Positions 1 to 10,366 of a stretch of 64,000 bases of DNA are shown piece by piece (the stretch's first letter is position 1; each line of letters opens with the position of its first letter). The translations under genes were made by a program, and so were the position numbers. This DNA is from Atopsyche davidsoni (lineage: Eukaryota; Arthropoda; Insecta; Trichoptera; Hydrobiosidae): assembly GCA_022113835.1 (NCBI GenBank), contig JAILWY010000028.1, positions 5,617,001-5,681,000 of the forward strand. The letters run 5' to 3'. The notes beneath the pieces are model-generated. The model saw nothing but the letters and a program-made list of their open reading frames with translations, ran no database searches and was not told the DNA's origin.

Positions 1-844
1 CGCCCAAAATAGAACGGAATCTATGTGTATTCGGGGACATCAGTGGTGAACCATTGCTTGAAATAGTGGTTAACACGTTTACTTTCTTACTCTGGGGTCT
101 TGAGTACGAACACGGGAGAAGCAACAAATTTTTCAGTCCTTTCATTTTTCACACTTTTGAAAATATAAAATATTTAATGTGACAATATCTGAGTGCAGAT
201 AATTTTAAATCTCATTAAGTCCTTTAATTTTTTTTTTTTTAATTACACAGTGATTTTTGTTTAATTTAACTACAAATATAAAGAGGTAGCAACAGTGTGC
301 CTTAAGATGAACTTTCATTGTACACATATCTGGACACGTCACAGACCTGCTTCGCGTGCTCTTATATCTATTAGATGATTTGGTCTCTTGGGTGTTGAAC
401 TGCGTGAAGCTAAGGCTTGAACCATCTACAGGGATTTTGTTTGAGCGTTCTCTCCTGCTGCTCACCTGTATTTGAGGGCACCAGGGAACTTAAGGATTTT
501 ACTACTCTCCCTGATGAGACCAGCATGTTTACCTTTGGTCGTAGAAACAAGATAGTGTGTCCCTTGCTTGGTATAGGAGAGCAGAAGAAATAAAACACAA
601 ACAAAATCACTGAAGATAGTTTCAGCGAGGATGAAAATGTCGAGGGACTGAAAAATTCAAACAGCTCAACACCCAAGAAATAAATCATCTAATAACAACA
701 GTTTTAGAAAACTATATCCTAAAACACTCAATCTAGAGGTAAGCTCAAAATATTACAAGGGGTTTATTATTTGTAACATAGAAACTCAAAATAAAGTATA
801 TATTTTAAGTGATTTTATCAAAATTAAGTTATATTATTTTTTAG
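1..844. other. Non-coding flank or intron upstream of the ommochrome-binding-protein-like exon
   Basis: I see no exon here. The exon at 845 begins in phase 1 after a splice acceptor, so this stretch should be intron, with earlier exons left of the window. It holds a foldback element (369-694). The short frames on both strands here follow no codon pattern I recognise. Confidence 0.5.
369..694. mobile_element. Foldback element with long terminal inverted repeats
   Basis: The left end (TATTAGATGATTT, then TCTTGGGTGTTGA) is matched in reverse complement at the right end (TCAACACCCAAGA, then AAATCATCTAATA). The outer 13 bases are identical and the rest imperfect. The interior (about 512-552) reads CTGATGAGACC, a spacer, GGTCGTAGAAAC, which resembles a hammerhead-ribozyme core with a short insertion. 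Related copies lie near 14985, 31370, 55497 and 62995. No transposase is present, so this is a non-autonomous element. Confidence 0.6.
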
Positions 845-1452
845 GCTTGCAACCTGGAATTTGGACAAATCTTATTGTCTATGATAAATATACTGATAAG
901 ATATATTTTTGTCGTGATGATGGACTATTTTTTCTGAACCCTCCTTCTGTGCTCGCAATGAAGGTGGAGGGGTTATCTGGAGTTCGAGCGATAGGTTTTG
1001 ATTTTAAAGGAAATATTTACGTAGGGACTGCTTCACAATTATTGAAGTTGGTTCCAGAAGTCATCACTCGCGATTCCAAAGTCAGCATGGCGAATACCTT
1101 GAAGAACATTTTAATAAATCTAAAAATATCGAAACATCTGAACATGGATGCAACAGGTTATAATATTGTCATTCAGGATATTATCAGTAAAATGATAGCA
1201 GACATCAGTGAGTACTCTGGGAGTGAAAACACCGATTTAGCTTCTATTGTCAGTAATAATATAATAAAGCAAATAAAATCCTTGATCAAGAAGAGCAATT
1301 CGATGGTTGATGAAATTAGTAAAAAAGTAACAGAAAACTTGAAAGCCATATTAAAATCTCAATTCTCACAACTCGCAGTGCATTTGCATAGAAATGTTTC
1401 CATAACTGAAAAGGGAAACCTCGAACAAAGCAATATTTACGTATACATTTAA
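845..1452 (+). CDS. Ommochrome-binding-protein-like, terminal exon (partial)
   Basis: The last coding exon follows a T-rich acceptor ending in TTTTTTTAG at 844. It opens in phase 1 (a split Gly codon, then LQPGIWTN) and runs about 201 codons to TAA. The first half has short beta-strand-like repeats (KIYFCRDDGLFFL, GVRAIGFDFKGNIYVGT), the kind of propeller repeat I associate with insect ommochrome-binding proteins, which carry tryptophan-derived pigment in haemolymph. The second half (from about residue 75) is a Lys-rich helical tail that I do not recognise from that family. An AATAAA at 1475-1480 fits as the poly(A) signal. Earlier exons, with any signal peptide, are outside the window. The family call rests on resemblance only. 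Confidence 0.5.
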
Positions 1453-1798
1453 ATTTTTTATTTATTTACGTTAAAATAAAAAAGATTTGATGTGCAAATA
1501 CTTTTTCTCTCGCACTGGATATTGTGAGTTTGTATTTTTAGGATGTAAATGTTAAGTTTAAATCAATTTGAGACTATCAATATTAAAATGTTGTAAAAAT
1601 GTAAAGTAAGTTATTTGTTTTTGATATTAATATATATTTGATATAGATATTAATATACTTGAATGCATTGTTGGTGTTTTGTATTTTTTACTTGAATTAT
1701 CAGGTAAGGCAGTGAAGCATAAATAGGCAGTGTTCATTCGTACTTTGTTATCATGTAATAAGCCAGGTTGGATGCCAGGTCAATTTTCATCTTCATCC

Positions 1799-3061
1799 TT
1801 ACGCTCCTTTGAAATCCGGTTTTCGCAAAGGGAGATTCTCTGGTTGAAGCTTCTTCTCACAAATAAACATGGCCGGGATGTCGCACGATGTGGTGCTGAG
1901 CCCTCCATCATACAACAGGGCGCCGCAGTGCTGGCTGGTGTCTGGCTGGCCCTTTGCCCACTGACTATATCCCACATCCTTCAGCAGCACTCCTAAAATA
2001 TCATTTTATATTTATTCTATGAGTGGTAGGCAACTAAGCTCAGATAGCTCAATAGTATCAGATATATAGATGTGGGTTCAAATCCCACACAAATCACGAT
2101 GATATTTTTCTGAGAGTTTCTTTAAATCATCTTCTATGTATGAACTAATGTGCCTAATCATATTAGTAATAGTATCAGATATGACATGAAGTTTACTTCA
2201 AATATGTTAACCCAAAATCAAACGAACTTTTACATAGTTTTTGACTTACATATTATAAATCAACCCAATAATACAAAAAAGACTTTTATATGGCTCTCAC
2301 CTAACTTTGATCAAGTAGAAATATCAGACAAACTTTCACATAGCTTTCTTCTCACATATCAACCCAATAATACACAAATAAACTTTCACATAGCTTTCAT
2401 CTCATTTATATCAACCCAACAATACTTTCACCTCACTTAAATCAACTCAATAATACAAAATAGACTTTCACGTAGCTCACTCCAAACTTATAGCAAAACA
2501 ATAATATCAAATAAACATTTAAATTGCTTTCACTCAAAATATTGGATCGACCTTAATATAGCTTTCACCTCACTTATATCTACCCAAAAATATAAACAAG
2601 ACCTTCACATTGCTTTCATCTCATAATATATCAATTAGAATATCACATAGCATCTCGCTTATAAAATTATCAGATAGACTTCTGTACATTAAAAGATAAT
2701 AATGATAAAACTTATTTGTAGTTTTTAAAGCAATCAATATTGCATTGAATTTTTTTAGCAAAAATCTCTTGGAGAGAATTTACATATACTAAATTATTTA
2801 TTTTGCTTGTACCTTCATCTGTTGTAAATGATCCACCAAACACACGGTCAGAGATACCAACGAGGACATAAGACGTGTTGAAAGATACTGATTCCTCAAA
2901 GTACATGGCAAGGGAAATGACTATTATGTTGACCTCCTGCAGGCTATTGATGACTAAAAGTCGGGAGTATTCCTCCATGCAGACTTTACTGGCTTCCATC
3001 CAGCTCTTGGGAGAGAGATGCAGACGGTACCGACGGTTAGATCCAACATCAAAGAATAAAG
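1799..3061 (-). CDS. Orphan C-type lectin domain (two exons, no start seen)
   Basis: Two minus-strand exons form one C-type lectin domain. Exon a (3061 to 2813) carries YRLHLSPKSWMEASKVC and ends in a GGTAC donor. Exon b (1992 to 1799) carries WAKGQPD, CGALLYDGG, TTSC and MFICEKK and ends at a stop. Both joins are phase 1, as in the neighbouring immulectin gene. No signal-peptide exon or ATG is visible between 3061 and the stop of that gene at 3315. This may be an alternative 3' end of the upstream gene, a single-domain gene with a missed first exon, or a duplication remnant. It has QPD, but the usual Asn-Asp before the penultimate Cys is Thr-Thr and acidic residues after QPD are missing, so calcium-dependent sugar binding looks lost. 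The frame is intact. Confidence 0.65.
2037..2165 (+). mobile_element. tRNA-derived SINE
   Basis: An A-box-like TAGCTCAATAGT is followed by a perfect B box (GGTTCAAATCC) in a 5-bp stem (GTGGG/CCCAC). The body then reads through GATATTTTTCTGAGAG to TATGTATGAACTAATG. The same body occurs at about 41440-41600 and, inverted, at about 41140-41245. It lies in the intron of the orphan lectin. Confidence 0.7.
2200..2660. repeat. Degenerate tandem repeat, unit about 55-65 bp
   Basis: The unit is built around CTTTCACATAGCTTTCA, then TATCAACCCAATAATAC. At least six diverged copies follow one another within the intron of the orphan lectin. Spacing varies by several bases, so this is an old array. Confidence 0.6.
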
Positions 3062-3205
3062 CTGAAATAAAAGCAGAGTTGCTTGAATTTTTATGTGATA
3101 CAAAATCAAACAGACTACAGTAACATCGGCCCATACTTTTAAAAAATTTGGGAAGTTTTTCAATATTTTACGATGGTGGCCTTTGTCCAATGTTGCGTCC
3201 TCGAG

Positions 3206-3281
3206 GCAATGAGAGCATATGACTGTGTACATATGCTCTCATTGCGTCATATAGCATATGACGAGGCAATGAGAGCATATG
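3206..3281. repeat. Perfect short hairpin plus a third direct copy
   Basis: GCAATGAGAGCATATG (3206-3221) and its exact reverse complement (3230-3245) form a 16-bp stem with an 8-base loop. A further direct copy follows at 3266-3281, with a smaller palindrome (CGTCATAT, AGC, ATATGACG) between. It lies between the stop of the immulectin gene and the orphan lectin exon. Confidence 0.75.
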
Positions 3282-3314
3282 ATAATACAAGCTACCATAA
3301 GCATAAACCTTAGA

Positions 3315-5632
3315 TTATTGATCGATATTACTTGAAAGACGCTCCGAGGGCTTCTTGGGATTCTCAATTGGCAGTACCGGTGTCGGTGCTTTCATCGTGT
3401 CCCTTTGGCAGACAAATGCCCTGAGTGCTGAACAAGAAATGTCTGCCAGCTGTCCGAATTGTGTCATGCTACCGCAGTCTTCATCATGATTCATGTCATC
3501 AGGTTGTCCCAGAGCCCAAGTGTTGCTTTTCATCTCCAGTGGATCTCCTAAACATCAAGCCGTTTATTTTTTTTAATAAAAATGAAGCCAATTTGGAGCA
3601 ATTGAATTTCAAGAATGTTATTCGTCGCTTTTAAATGAAGAGTTTAGCTGAAGACCAGATCCTTCAAGTCCGTACAAAGGGATGGCCTTGTTCCAACTTT
3701 CCAGGAACGAAAGCTCGTAACTCAAAATAAGTGTTCCCTTGCCATCTCTCTGTTACTGACTGGCGACCATACCAATAAATCAAATTATATAAATAGTGAT
3801 AAATATGATACCGATAAGATTTAAGAATTCTCCTTCAACGAATGCATCGTGAAATCCCAACAGGATAGATTCATGCTTGTCAGCTAAGAGAATCTTTAAG
3901 GCTACAGTCTCAGCCGCGTTGCTCGGCATAGCCAGGGTGGCCTGCTCGTTTCGGCATACGTTCACTGCATGTGGCCAGGCCATGGGGGTGGCATGGAGCT
4001 TGTACTGCTTATCGAGGGACAGGGGCTGGATGTAGGCTATAACAAGAATGCCACTTTTCAGAATGCTTACGTGTTTTTATCATATTGGCACCTTCCATTA
4101 TCAAGAGAAAAGCAAAACAGATAAGAATACTATTAATAAAACCTGGAATGAGGTCACACTCTGAAATCTACTAAACAGAACAGAAGCCGCTGGGGATTAC
4201 CCAAGTCAAGAGGTGAATGAAGACGACGGTAAAATATGCTAGTAGCAGAACATTACCAGAACCTGGCCATCGACTTACTCATGGATCTGCGAGGTGTAGA
4301 AAACAGTGTAAAATTTTGTAGTTAAGCACCACCCGAATAAAACTAGCAGTGAATATGTTTGACGACAATGCAATATCACATTTCATGGGAAAACAAGTGA
4401 CACTGCATGGGTTCTACGTTATTACCCTTTATTAAGATTATATAATCAAAATATAAAATCATACTTTATAATGAATATTTTTACGTTTTGGGATTAATCA
4501 AATGAGTTTCTGTAACAGCTTATGCTTGTGATCTGAGGTTATAAATACACAAAATGACAATGAAAAGCGTTTAATGCTAATCAATTATGTGTAACATGCA
4601 AAGATTTACAAGTTACCATTGTCTGCGGACACTGGTACTTCTGCAACGGAAGGACCCTTTTCACACATAAAGGAACATGGACGATCGCAATGCAGATCAT
4701 ATATCAATCCATCGCGGCCAATGCAGCCACAATCCTCGTTGAGGTAGTTGTTGGGTTCTGCAGAGTACCATTTTAAGTTGAAATTCGCGAGTGGTTCTCC
4801 TGAAAGATTATCAAATTTTATTTAATGAAAAAGTTTTTGACTGACGTGTACTGTACAAATATTTTTGATTTACATTTTTTACAGTATGAGAAAATATTAA
4901 TCATCTTTGATTCGCTTCACAACACGTTTCACTTAAAATTGATGAATTTGGATCAATCCGTACCAGTTTCTGAGATAAAGTCGTTCTCTATAAAAGCATC
5001 GTGGAACCCTATAAGCATCAGATCAGCAAAGTACAAGGGAGGCAGTGTAGATTGTGGGAAGCGCGAGAAGATCTCTTTGATTATGGTAAGTTCCTGCGGA
5101 GTCCTGGGCATGACCAGCCGACCCCCCTCCCGGCGACACGTCTTTGAAGCCACGTGCCATATCTGAGCATCCTTGTGGAACTTGTAGGACTTATTCACGG
5201 TTGGGTAGTATACATACTCTGAAAACAAGTAACAAATCATTATCATCACAAATCCAGTATTATAATCGTAGATTTTGGCTGCAAGTAGGATGTGACTCCC
5301 GAGCTATCATTGTGGTCGATGCTTGCAAATCATGAATATTTATCTGGCTCTCGACTATTAAACTCTCGCTGAGTTACAGAACAACAGATATTTATTGTTT
5401 GTTCTACAAATACGATCCAAACATTTATTAACAGCTTTGTAGATAAATTAGATTAATCTGGACTTATTTATATGACTGATTGAGTTTGCGACAAAAAAGT
5501 GCAGCGTTAATAACCTAACAATTTTCATATTTATAAAATAGCGTTACTACCTTCAGCAGCCGATATGAAGCCACTGATAATCATTAATAACAACAGGAAC
5601 AAATACACTTTCGTCATCTTCAGATGAGACAT
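3315..5632 (-). CDS. Immulectin-like dual C-type lectin (secreted)
   Basis: Five minus-strand exons join cleanly: 5632-5551, 5218-4964, 4799-4617, 4036-3812 and 3547-3315 (978 nt, 325 aa plus stop). Exon 1 encodes MSHLKMTKVYLFLLLLMI and a signal-peptide end. Exons 2-3 make C-type lectin domain 1, with an EPN triplet (mannose type) and EDCGC. Exons 4-5 make domain 2, with QPD (galactose type), DEDCG and FVCQRD. Every join is phase 1, so domains are interchangeable modules. Two lectin domains in about 310-330 aa is the layout of lepidopteran immulectins, haemolymph receptors that bind microbial sugars and promote prophenoloxidase activation and encapsulation. The Asn-Asp calcium pair is only partly kept (YD in domain 1, AD in domain 2). 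The start is the ATG before the signal peptide. Confidence 0.88.
3655..3725. repeat. Dispersed repeat fragment (sister at 32700-32765)
   Basis: The segment shares TCCGTA, AAGG, GCCTTGTTCCAA and CTTCCAGGA in the same order and spacing with 32700-32765. It sits in intron 4 of the lectin gene. The family is not recognised. Confidence 0.45.
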
Positions 5633-6099
5633 TCTCCCGTCCACTGGCATATGCAGACTGACTATATTCTATAAACATAGTGGCAAGGCGTTTGGTACAG
5701 TGCACGTCGTGCTCAATGCTGATAATGACGCTTAAATTTTAATTGGATATTTCAAACAAATAAGGTTTTACCCACAACAAGAAACTTATTATATTTATCG
5801 TAAAAAATAATCAGCTCATTTAAGTGAGTTCATTTATATTTAGTACAAGCTATCAGTTGATATATTACTGAAAGGATTCAGTTCTTCATTAGCACTTACA
5901 CGTACAAGTTCTTGTTTTTTTTTAAATTTCAGTTATTAAACTATTAACTAAATTAGTTATAGTTTACCTATACTTATTAGTTTTATCTGTATTGCAAAAG
6001 AAATTATACATTATAAATAAACTTTTTAAAAATAATACGGTTATAATATTTGTAACGTAGGTAGTACATAATGATGGAATCTCTTGCTATCGTTTCTGC

Positions 6100-6225
6100 T
6101 GTCTACTGCAGAAAGAATATTATATCCAAATTCCTTTAATAATGCTATTGGGCAGCAGCAATATGCAGACTTTCGTATATTATATAAAACTGCAATGTAG
6201 AAAGACCCGGAACCCGCTTGTCTTT
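6100..6225 (+). repeat. Dispersed repeat family R, copy 1 (truncated)
   Basis: It shares CTGCAGAAAGAATAT, TAATAATGCTATTGGGCAG and a following AAACTGCAATGTAGA block with the copies at 8530, 23016 and 46975. The family probably represents 3' ends of a retrotransposon, because fuller copies finish in GAAGAAGAAG. Confidence 0.55.
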
Positions 6226-7514
6226 TCTCATTATAAAAACCTACTAGCACCGACTTCTCTAAGAGACAGTTGAAATTGAAGTTCATATATATATATAATT
6301 GCTAAAACAGAAGCGTCATCAATTCTCTATCGTAGTTTATTTTTATTTTTAACACCATTACTAAAATATAAAAGATTAGGTTACTGTAAAGAAAATAATA
6401 CACAACTTATCTCTGACGTCTATACTTTTAGTATAGGGTGGTTTTTAAAATCTCAGTTTGTATAAAAAATTGTTTTTGTTTACATTTTTCAGATTTTCAG
6501 TAGCGGATGATTCAGTACGGAATTGCTTTCATGCTCTAAAAGCATAAACGATAGTCGATTAAAAAGAATTCGCAAAGTCAAAGCGTCAGGTCTGAGGATG
6601 AAAAATAAGAAAATTCTGAAGATGGTCCCCAACTTTTGATAATAGAAGAACGTGCCAGTAAGAAGAATGTATTGCGAGGAGCGAACAGTATCGTTAACTC
6701 ATTCGCAGGTATATTATCATATTTCATATATCAAATCATTAAAGCTACGCTCGGTGTACTCTGATCAGAAAGATTAGAGCGTGAAAATATTTGTCTATTT
6801 GTAACGTTTTCAATATTTTTTTAATAAATAATCAGCGCATAGGTTCTAAGCGGTCTACACACGATGCACCACAACCCACGGTAATTATTTGACAGAGTTC
6901 TTTATATTTAGGATGCAACTGGCTAGTTAGAATCGGAGGATGTATCCAGCAGGTGACGTTTTGATTTATACAGCTATTATTGCTTTTTACTTAATTATTG
7001 ACAATTCATTCTGAAAACCCCTGTAATTCAGAATATTGTTTTTTTTGTGTCTTTTCACAATAACATGTTAAAAAATAAACGTATCAAATAAAAATAACAA
7101 AAATAATGCCTTATCGCGAGAATTCCCGGTTCTATTTTTCCATCTCTTCAAGGATATGAAAACATTTCAAAACTAAAATAAATAAACTAATATTTATGCA
7201 ATCCATTGCGTAAACAATAAATGTATACTTTATGTTTTATATTTTTTTGTAACTACGTTTTATTTAATTAGCTTTGATGTATTTTTTTAAAGATATACAT
7301 TGCTTGAGCACTTAAATGAGAACAGAAGACTTCCCATACAATTATTACAATATATCAAATAAAAAATCATAAACTGCACGGAGTAAAAAAAAAATTTAAT
7401 TAATTGTAAACATTTTCCAAAAAATATATAAAATTACGTAACACAACCAAAAAGAGCTGTTATTACAATTAACAAGACATTGACAAGTGTTTTAAAACAT
7501 TTATTGTAACACTG

Positions 7515-8345
7515 GCCGGAATCAGGCGTCCCCAAACTTTTTTTGTCCCGTAAGCCTCGTGGGGGTCCTTCTTATATTAAATTTATATTTATATGGTGTA
7601 TGATGAGGGTGATGAGATCGGCATTTCTCTCTCGTCACTCCTTAGATTAGATTGGGACTCGAGTGGAGTCAATCGACGGTTATCAAAGTGTTGTTGAATG
7701 GAAAACTACCAACAAGTACGATTGCGAGCAGAGACGACCGCGGCCAGGGCCGCACTGGGAACCTCCTCAGCACACCAAATTCCACCCCTGAAAGCAGAAC
7801 TATCATCCCCCTAAGATTTCAGGAGCACCCCACAATCGCTGACAGTATAAAATTGCGTAAAGATGTTTTTATTAGTGAATTGTTTAGTTTGTATTATGAT
7901 ACTGCCCGATGCGGCCCTGACAAAGGAGACCCAACAATTTGATAATATACGTCAGAATCGACTGTTTTTCGTTACAGCGTTGAGGCATTTAAGGCGGCGA
8001 AGAATCGAGGCGTTTGAAACGAGAATTTTAACCGTTATATACAAGCATGCAACCCATATTATAAATGGCAGTAGAAATGCAGACCTATTGAAAAAATTTT
8101 GCAATAGACCACGTGCCGAGTTTTTCTCGAAAACCTCCTCCATAGGTTTTTAATGAATCGATCAATTAACCTTTGCTTACTTAATCGTCACAAAATGCAA
8201 GTCTAGTAGCATTATAAAATATAAATAATTGGTTTAATTATAAAATAATGTATGTCTATTATAATGTAAGTAAATAGGTTCAATCTGTGTTGTGAGTCTC
8301 TCGTGGACCCCGTTTACCCCTTTTGGGTCAAAATCCACCCCCGGG
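7515..8345. mobile_element. Possible degraded hAT-like element
   Basis: The left edge, CAGGCGTCCCCAAACTTTTT, resembles hAT terminal repeats. Near the right side CTCGTGGACCCCG recalls the sub-terminal CCTCGTGGGGGTCC at about 7555. I cannot find an exact right terminal repeat or 8-bp duplication. Two frames of 96 aa inside are unrecognised. Confidence 0.3.
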
Positions 8346-8529
8346 GGTTGATATAGACCACTTTGCGAATATATAGACCTTCGTTTGAGGGCTGTCTCGT
8401 CCAGCAAAAACTTTACAATGATTTCAAGTAATCTTCATCTTCATTCATTCCAAAATAATGCGAGACAACGGCGTGCGGTGCATAATATATAAATTTAGGT
8501 GGTATATAAGGCTCTCCTCATTATTTTGC

Positions 8530-8784
8530 TTGTGCATGGCTGTCATTATGTGCCCTGAGCGTATGTATAGGATCGGTAATGGAGTGGTGGACATGAAGGG
8601 ATGTGTCCTGGAAGCCTGCTGCAGAAGGAATATCAGGTCTAAATGTCACAGCTTTGCTAGGAAAGGATTGTATAATAATGCTATTGGGTAGCAGTAATAT
8701 AAAACTGCGTTATAGAGGGACACGGGATTTACAATATTTCCCATTAAAAAAAACCTTGAGAAGAGTCACCTGAAGAAGAAGATT
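8530..8784 (+). repeat. Dispersed repeat family R, copy 2, GAA-tailed
   Basis: It starts at TGTGCATGGCTGTCATTATG, runs through GGATCGGTAATGGAGTGG and AATAATGCTATTGGGTAGCAG, and ends in CACCTGAAGAAGAAGA. The order and the (GAA)n end match the copies at 23016-23326 and 46975-47228. A short-repeat 3' end fits a non-LTR retrotransposon tail. Confidence 0.65.
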
Positions 8785-8884
8785 ATCCCCATTCGTCTTT
8801 CAGTATCGCTCAAATGTGTATATTTTTAGGTAGAGGCGTTTGTATACAATACTCAATACCCATGAAACGACGAGAAAGATCCTC

Positions 8885-9075
8885 GGTTATACCGGACGGG
8901 ATTCGAACCACAGCCCTTGGCTATCGCGACCTGCTGCCGCAATCCTCTCAAAAAAATATTTCAATGCCCAGGCGGGGTTCGAGCCCACATTTCCCGTAAG
9001 AGAACTAACAGATTTACATTGGAAATTTCAGGCTCGGTCCTCACTCCGGGCAATGTCTCGCGAAGCAGCTTGTAC
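8885..9075 (-). mobile_element. tRNA-like SINE heads
   Basis: Read on the minus strand, two B-box-like motifs occur: GGTTCGAATCC near 8900 and GGCTCGAACCCC near 8970. They are about 70 bp apart. The second is flanked like the tRNA-like segment at 11575-11641. No complete cloverleaf can be drawn, so these are SINE or pseudo-tRNA parts, not functional tRNA genes. Confidence 0.5.
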
Positions 9076-10366
9076 GCAATGAAGTCTATAAATAAATATA
9101 TTATCGGCGAAATATAAAAACGTCGCATCTTGGCAACTTATAAACCACAGCTGGACCAAAGCACCACCAATCAAGCCCCAACCTTAGACGAGAGAGGATC
9201 TGTTCGAGACATCAAGCTTTGTAAAATAAGTGCCATTTATATTGCAGCCTTCCTGCAGTGAAGTGAACATCTAAAGTAAGTTTTCATTTTTGATAATATG
9301 TACTAATTATTTTTTAATAATTAATTTTTGACGTATATGTAACAAAATACGCAGTTGTCTGATAGCGGACACAGCCGCAATTATCTACGCTTGCCGCTCT
9401 GCCTTTAGCTCCTGGTTATGAGCGCATCGTTCTCATACTATCCAAGCTCTACTAGTGGAATAAAAATAATTATTTAATAGTAATAATAAAAATATCCTAA
9501 GACTCCGAGCAGGGCATTCGATAGTGGGCAGTGGACACTCGATATTTACAATTAATATTCTATTTATATACTATGCATAGATAAACATTACAAATCACTT
9601 GTTTGATATATAACTGATAATCAGGCTTGAGAGTAATTGAATTATTTATATAAAGATTTATATCAAACAACAAATAATATATGATATTGCTGTTTATTTT
9701 CTATTTCATTTTTTTAAATCATATACTAATTTATATATAGTATCGATATTTATCATTAAAAAAAATATTAAGTTGATACCTTAAATATATTAAATAACGC
9801 GTAATTTATTTTTCAATACAGATCAAATTAAAGTTTTATAATTTTAATTTATTCAGGTATTTCTCAGTATGATGTTTACCATCAGAGGGCTTGTGACAAT
9901 AACACCACAAGCTTTATGTATATTTAATATATCACATTGAGCATGCAGGCTCTGTAAAATGCACGCAAACGATTAAAAAACTGCCTCTTGATCGATATCA
10001 ACAAATTAATCAATTGTTTAATAATAACTTAATAACGTAATGCACAATAGATGTTATCCGAATCTGAACAAATTAATTTCTCGTGTATTTCATATCTCAA
10101 CAAGTAAGATAAGCGTGTGAAATATTATTCTTGCGCGTCTTCACTTGAATTAGTAATTTAAAACTGAACGCTGTTAGAAACTCGTGCTTAAAAAAATAAA
10201 CTGTACTCTCTGATAACATTGAATTGCGATGTACTTGTCGCAATATCCGCAGGTGAATTGATTGATTTACAATCGTTTGAAGTGGTTGTTTTTTTTTTTA
10301 ACAAGTAACTAATCGATCGTATCGCGCGATGTTCGCAGACGAGACGAGTGCGAGATAGCTGGAGCC

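Larger units (their letters stand above)
5633..10366. other. Intergenic region, repeat-rich, no gene recognised
   Basis: This 4.7-kb stretch separates the lectin and ornithine aminotransferase start codons. It contains two copies of a dispersed repeat (6100-6225, 8530-8784), a possible hAT-like block (7515-8345) and tRNA-like SINE heads (8885-9075). A possible untranslated first exon of ornithine aminotransferase ends at a strong donor (CATCTAAAGTAAGTTT, near 9275), with TATAAA near 9139; this is a guess. The rest is AT-rich and I see nothing in it. Confidence 0.5.

Noticed and set aside
410..688. 92-codon minus-strand frame
   Set aside because: It falls wholly in the foldback element and crosses its inverted repeat.
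2954..3232. 92-aa minus-strand frame overlapping the orphan lectin as a first exon
   Set aside because: It is in a different frame from the lectin domain and its hydrophobic run does not lead into a phase-1 donor.
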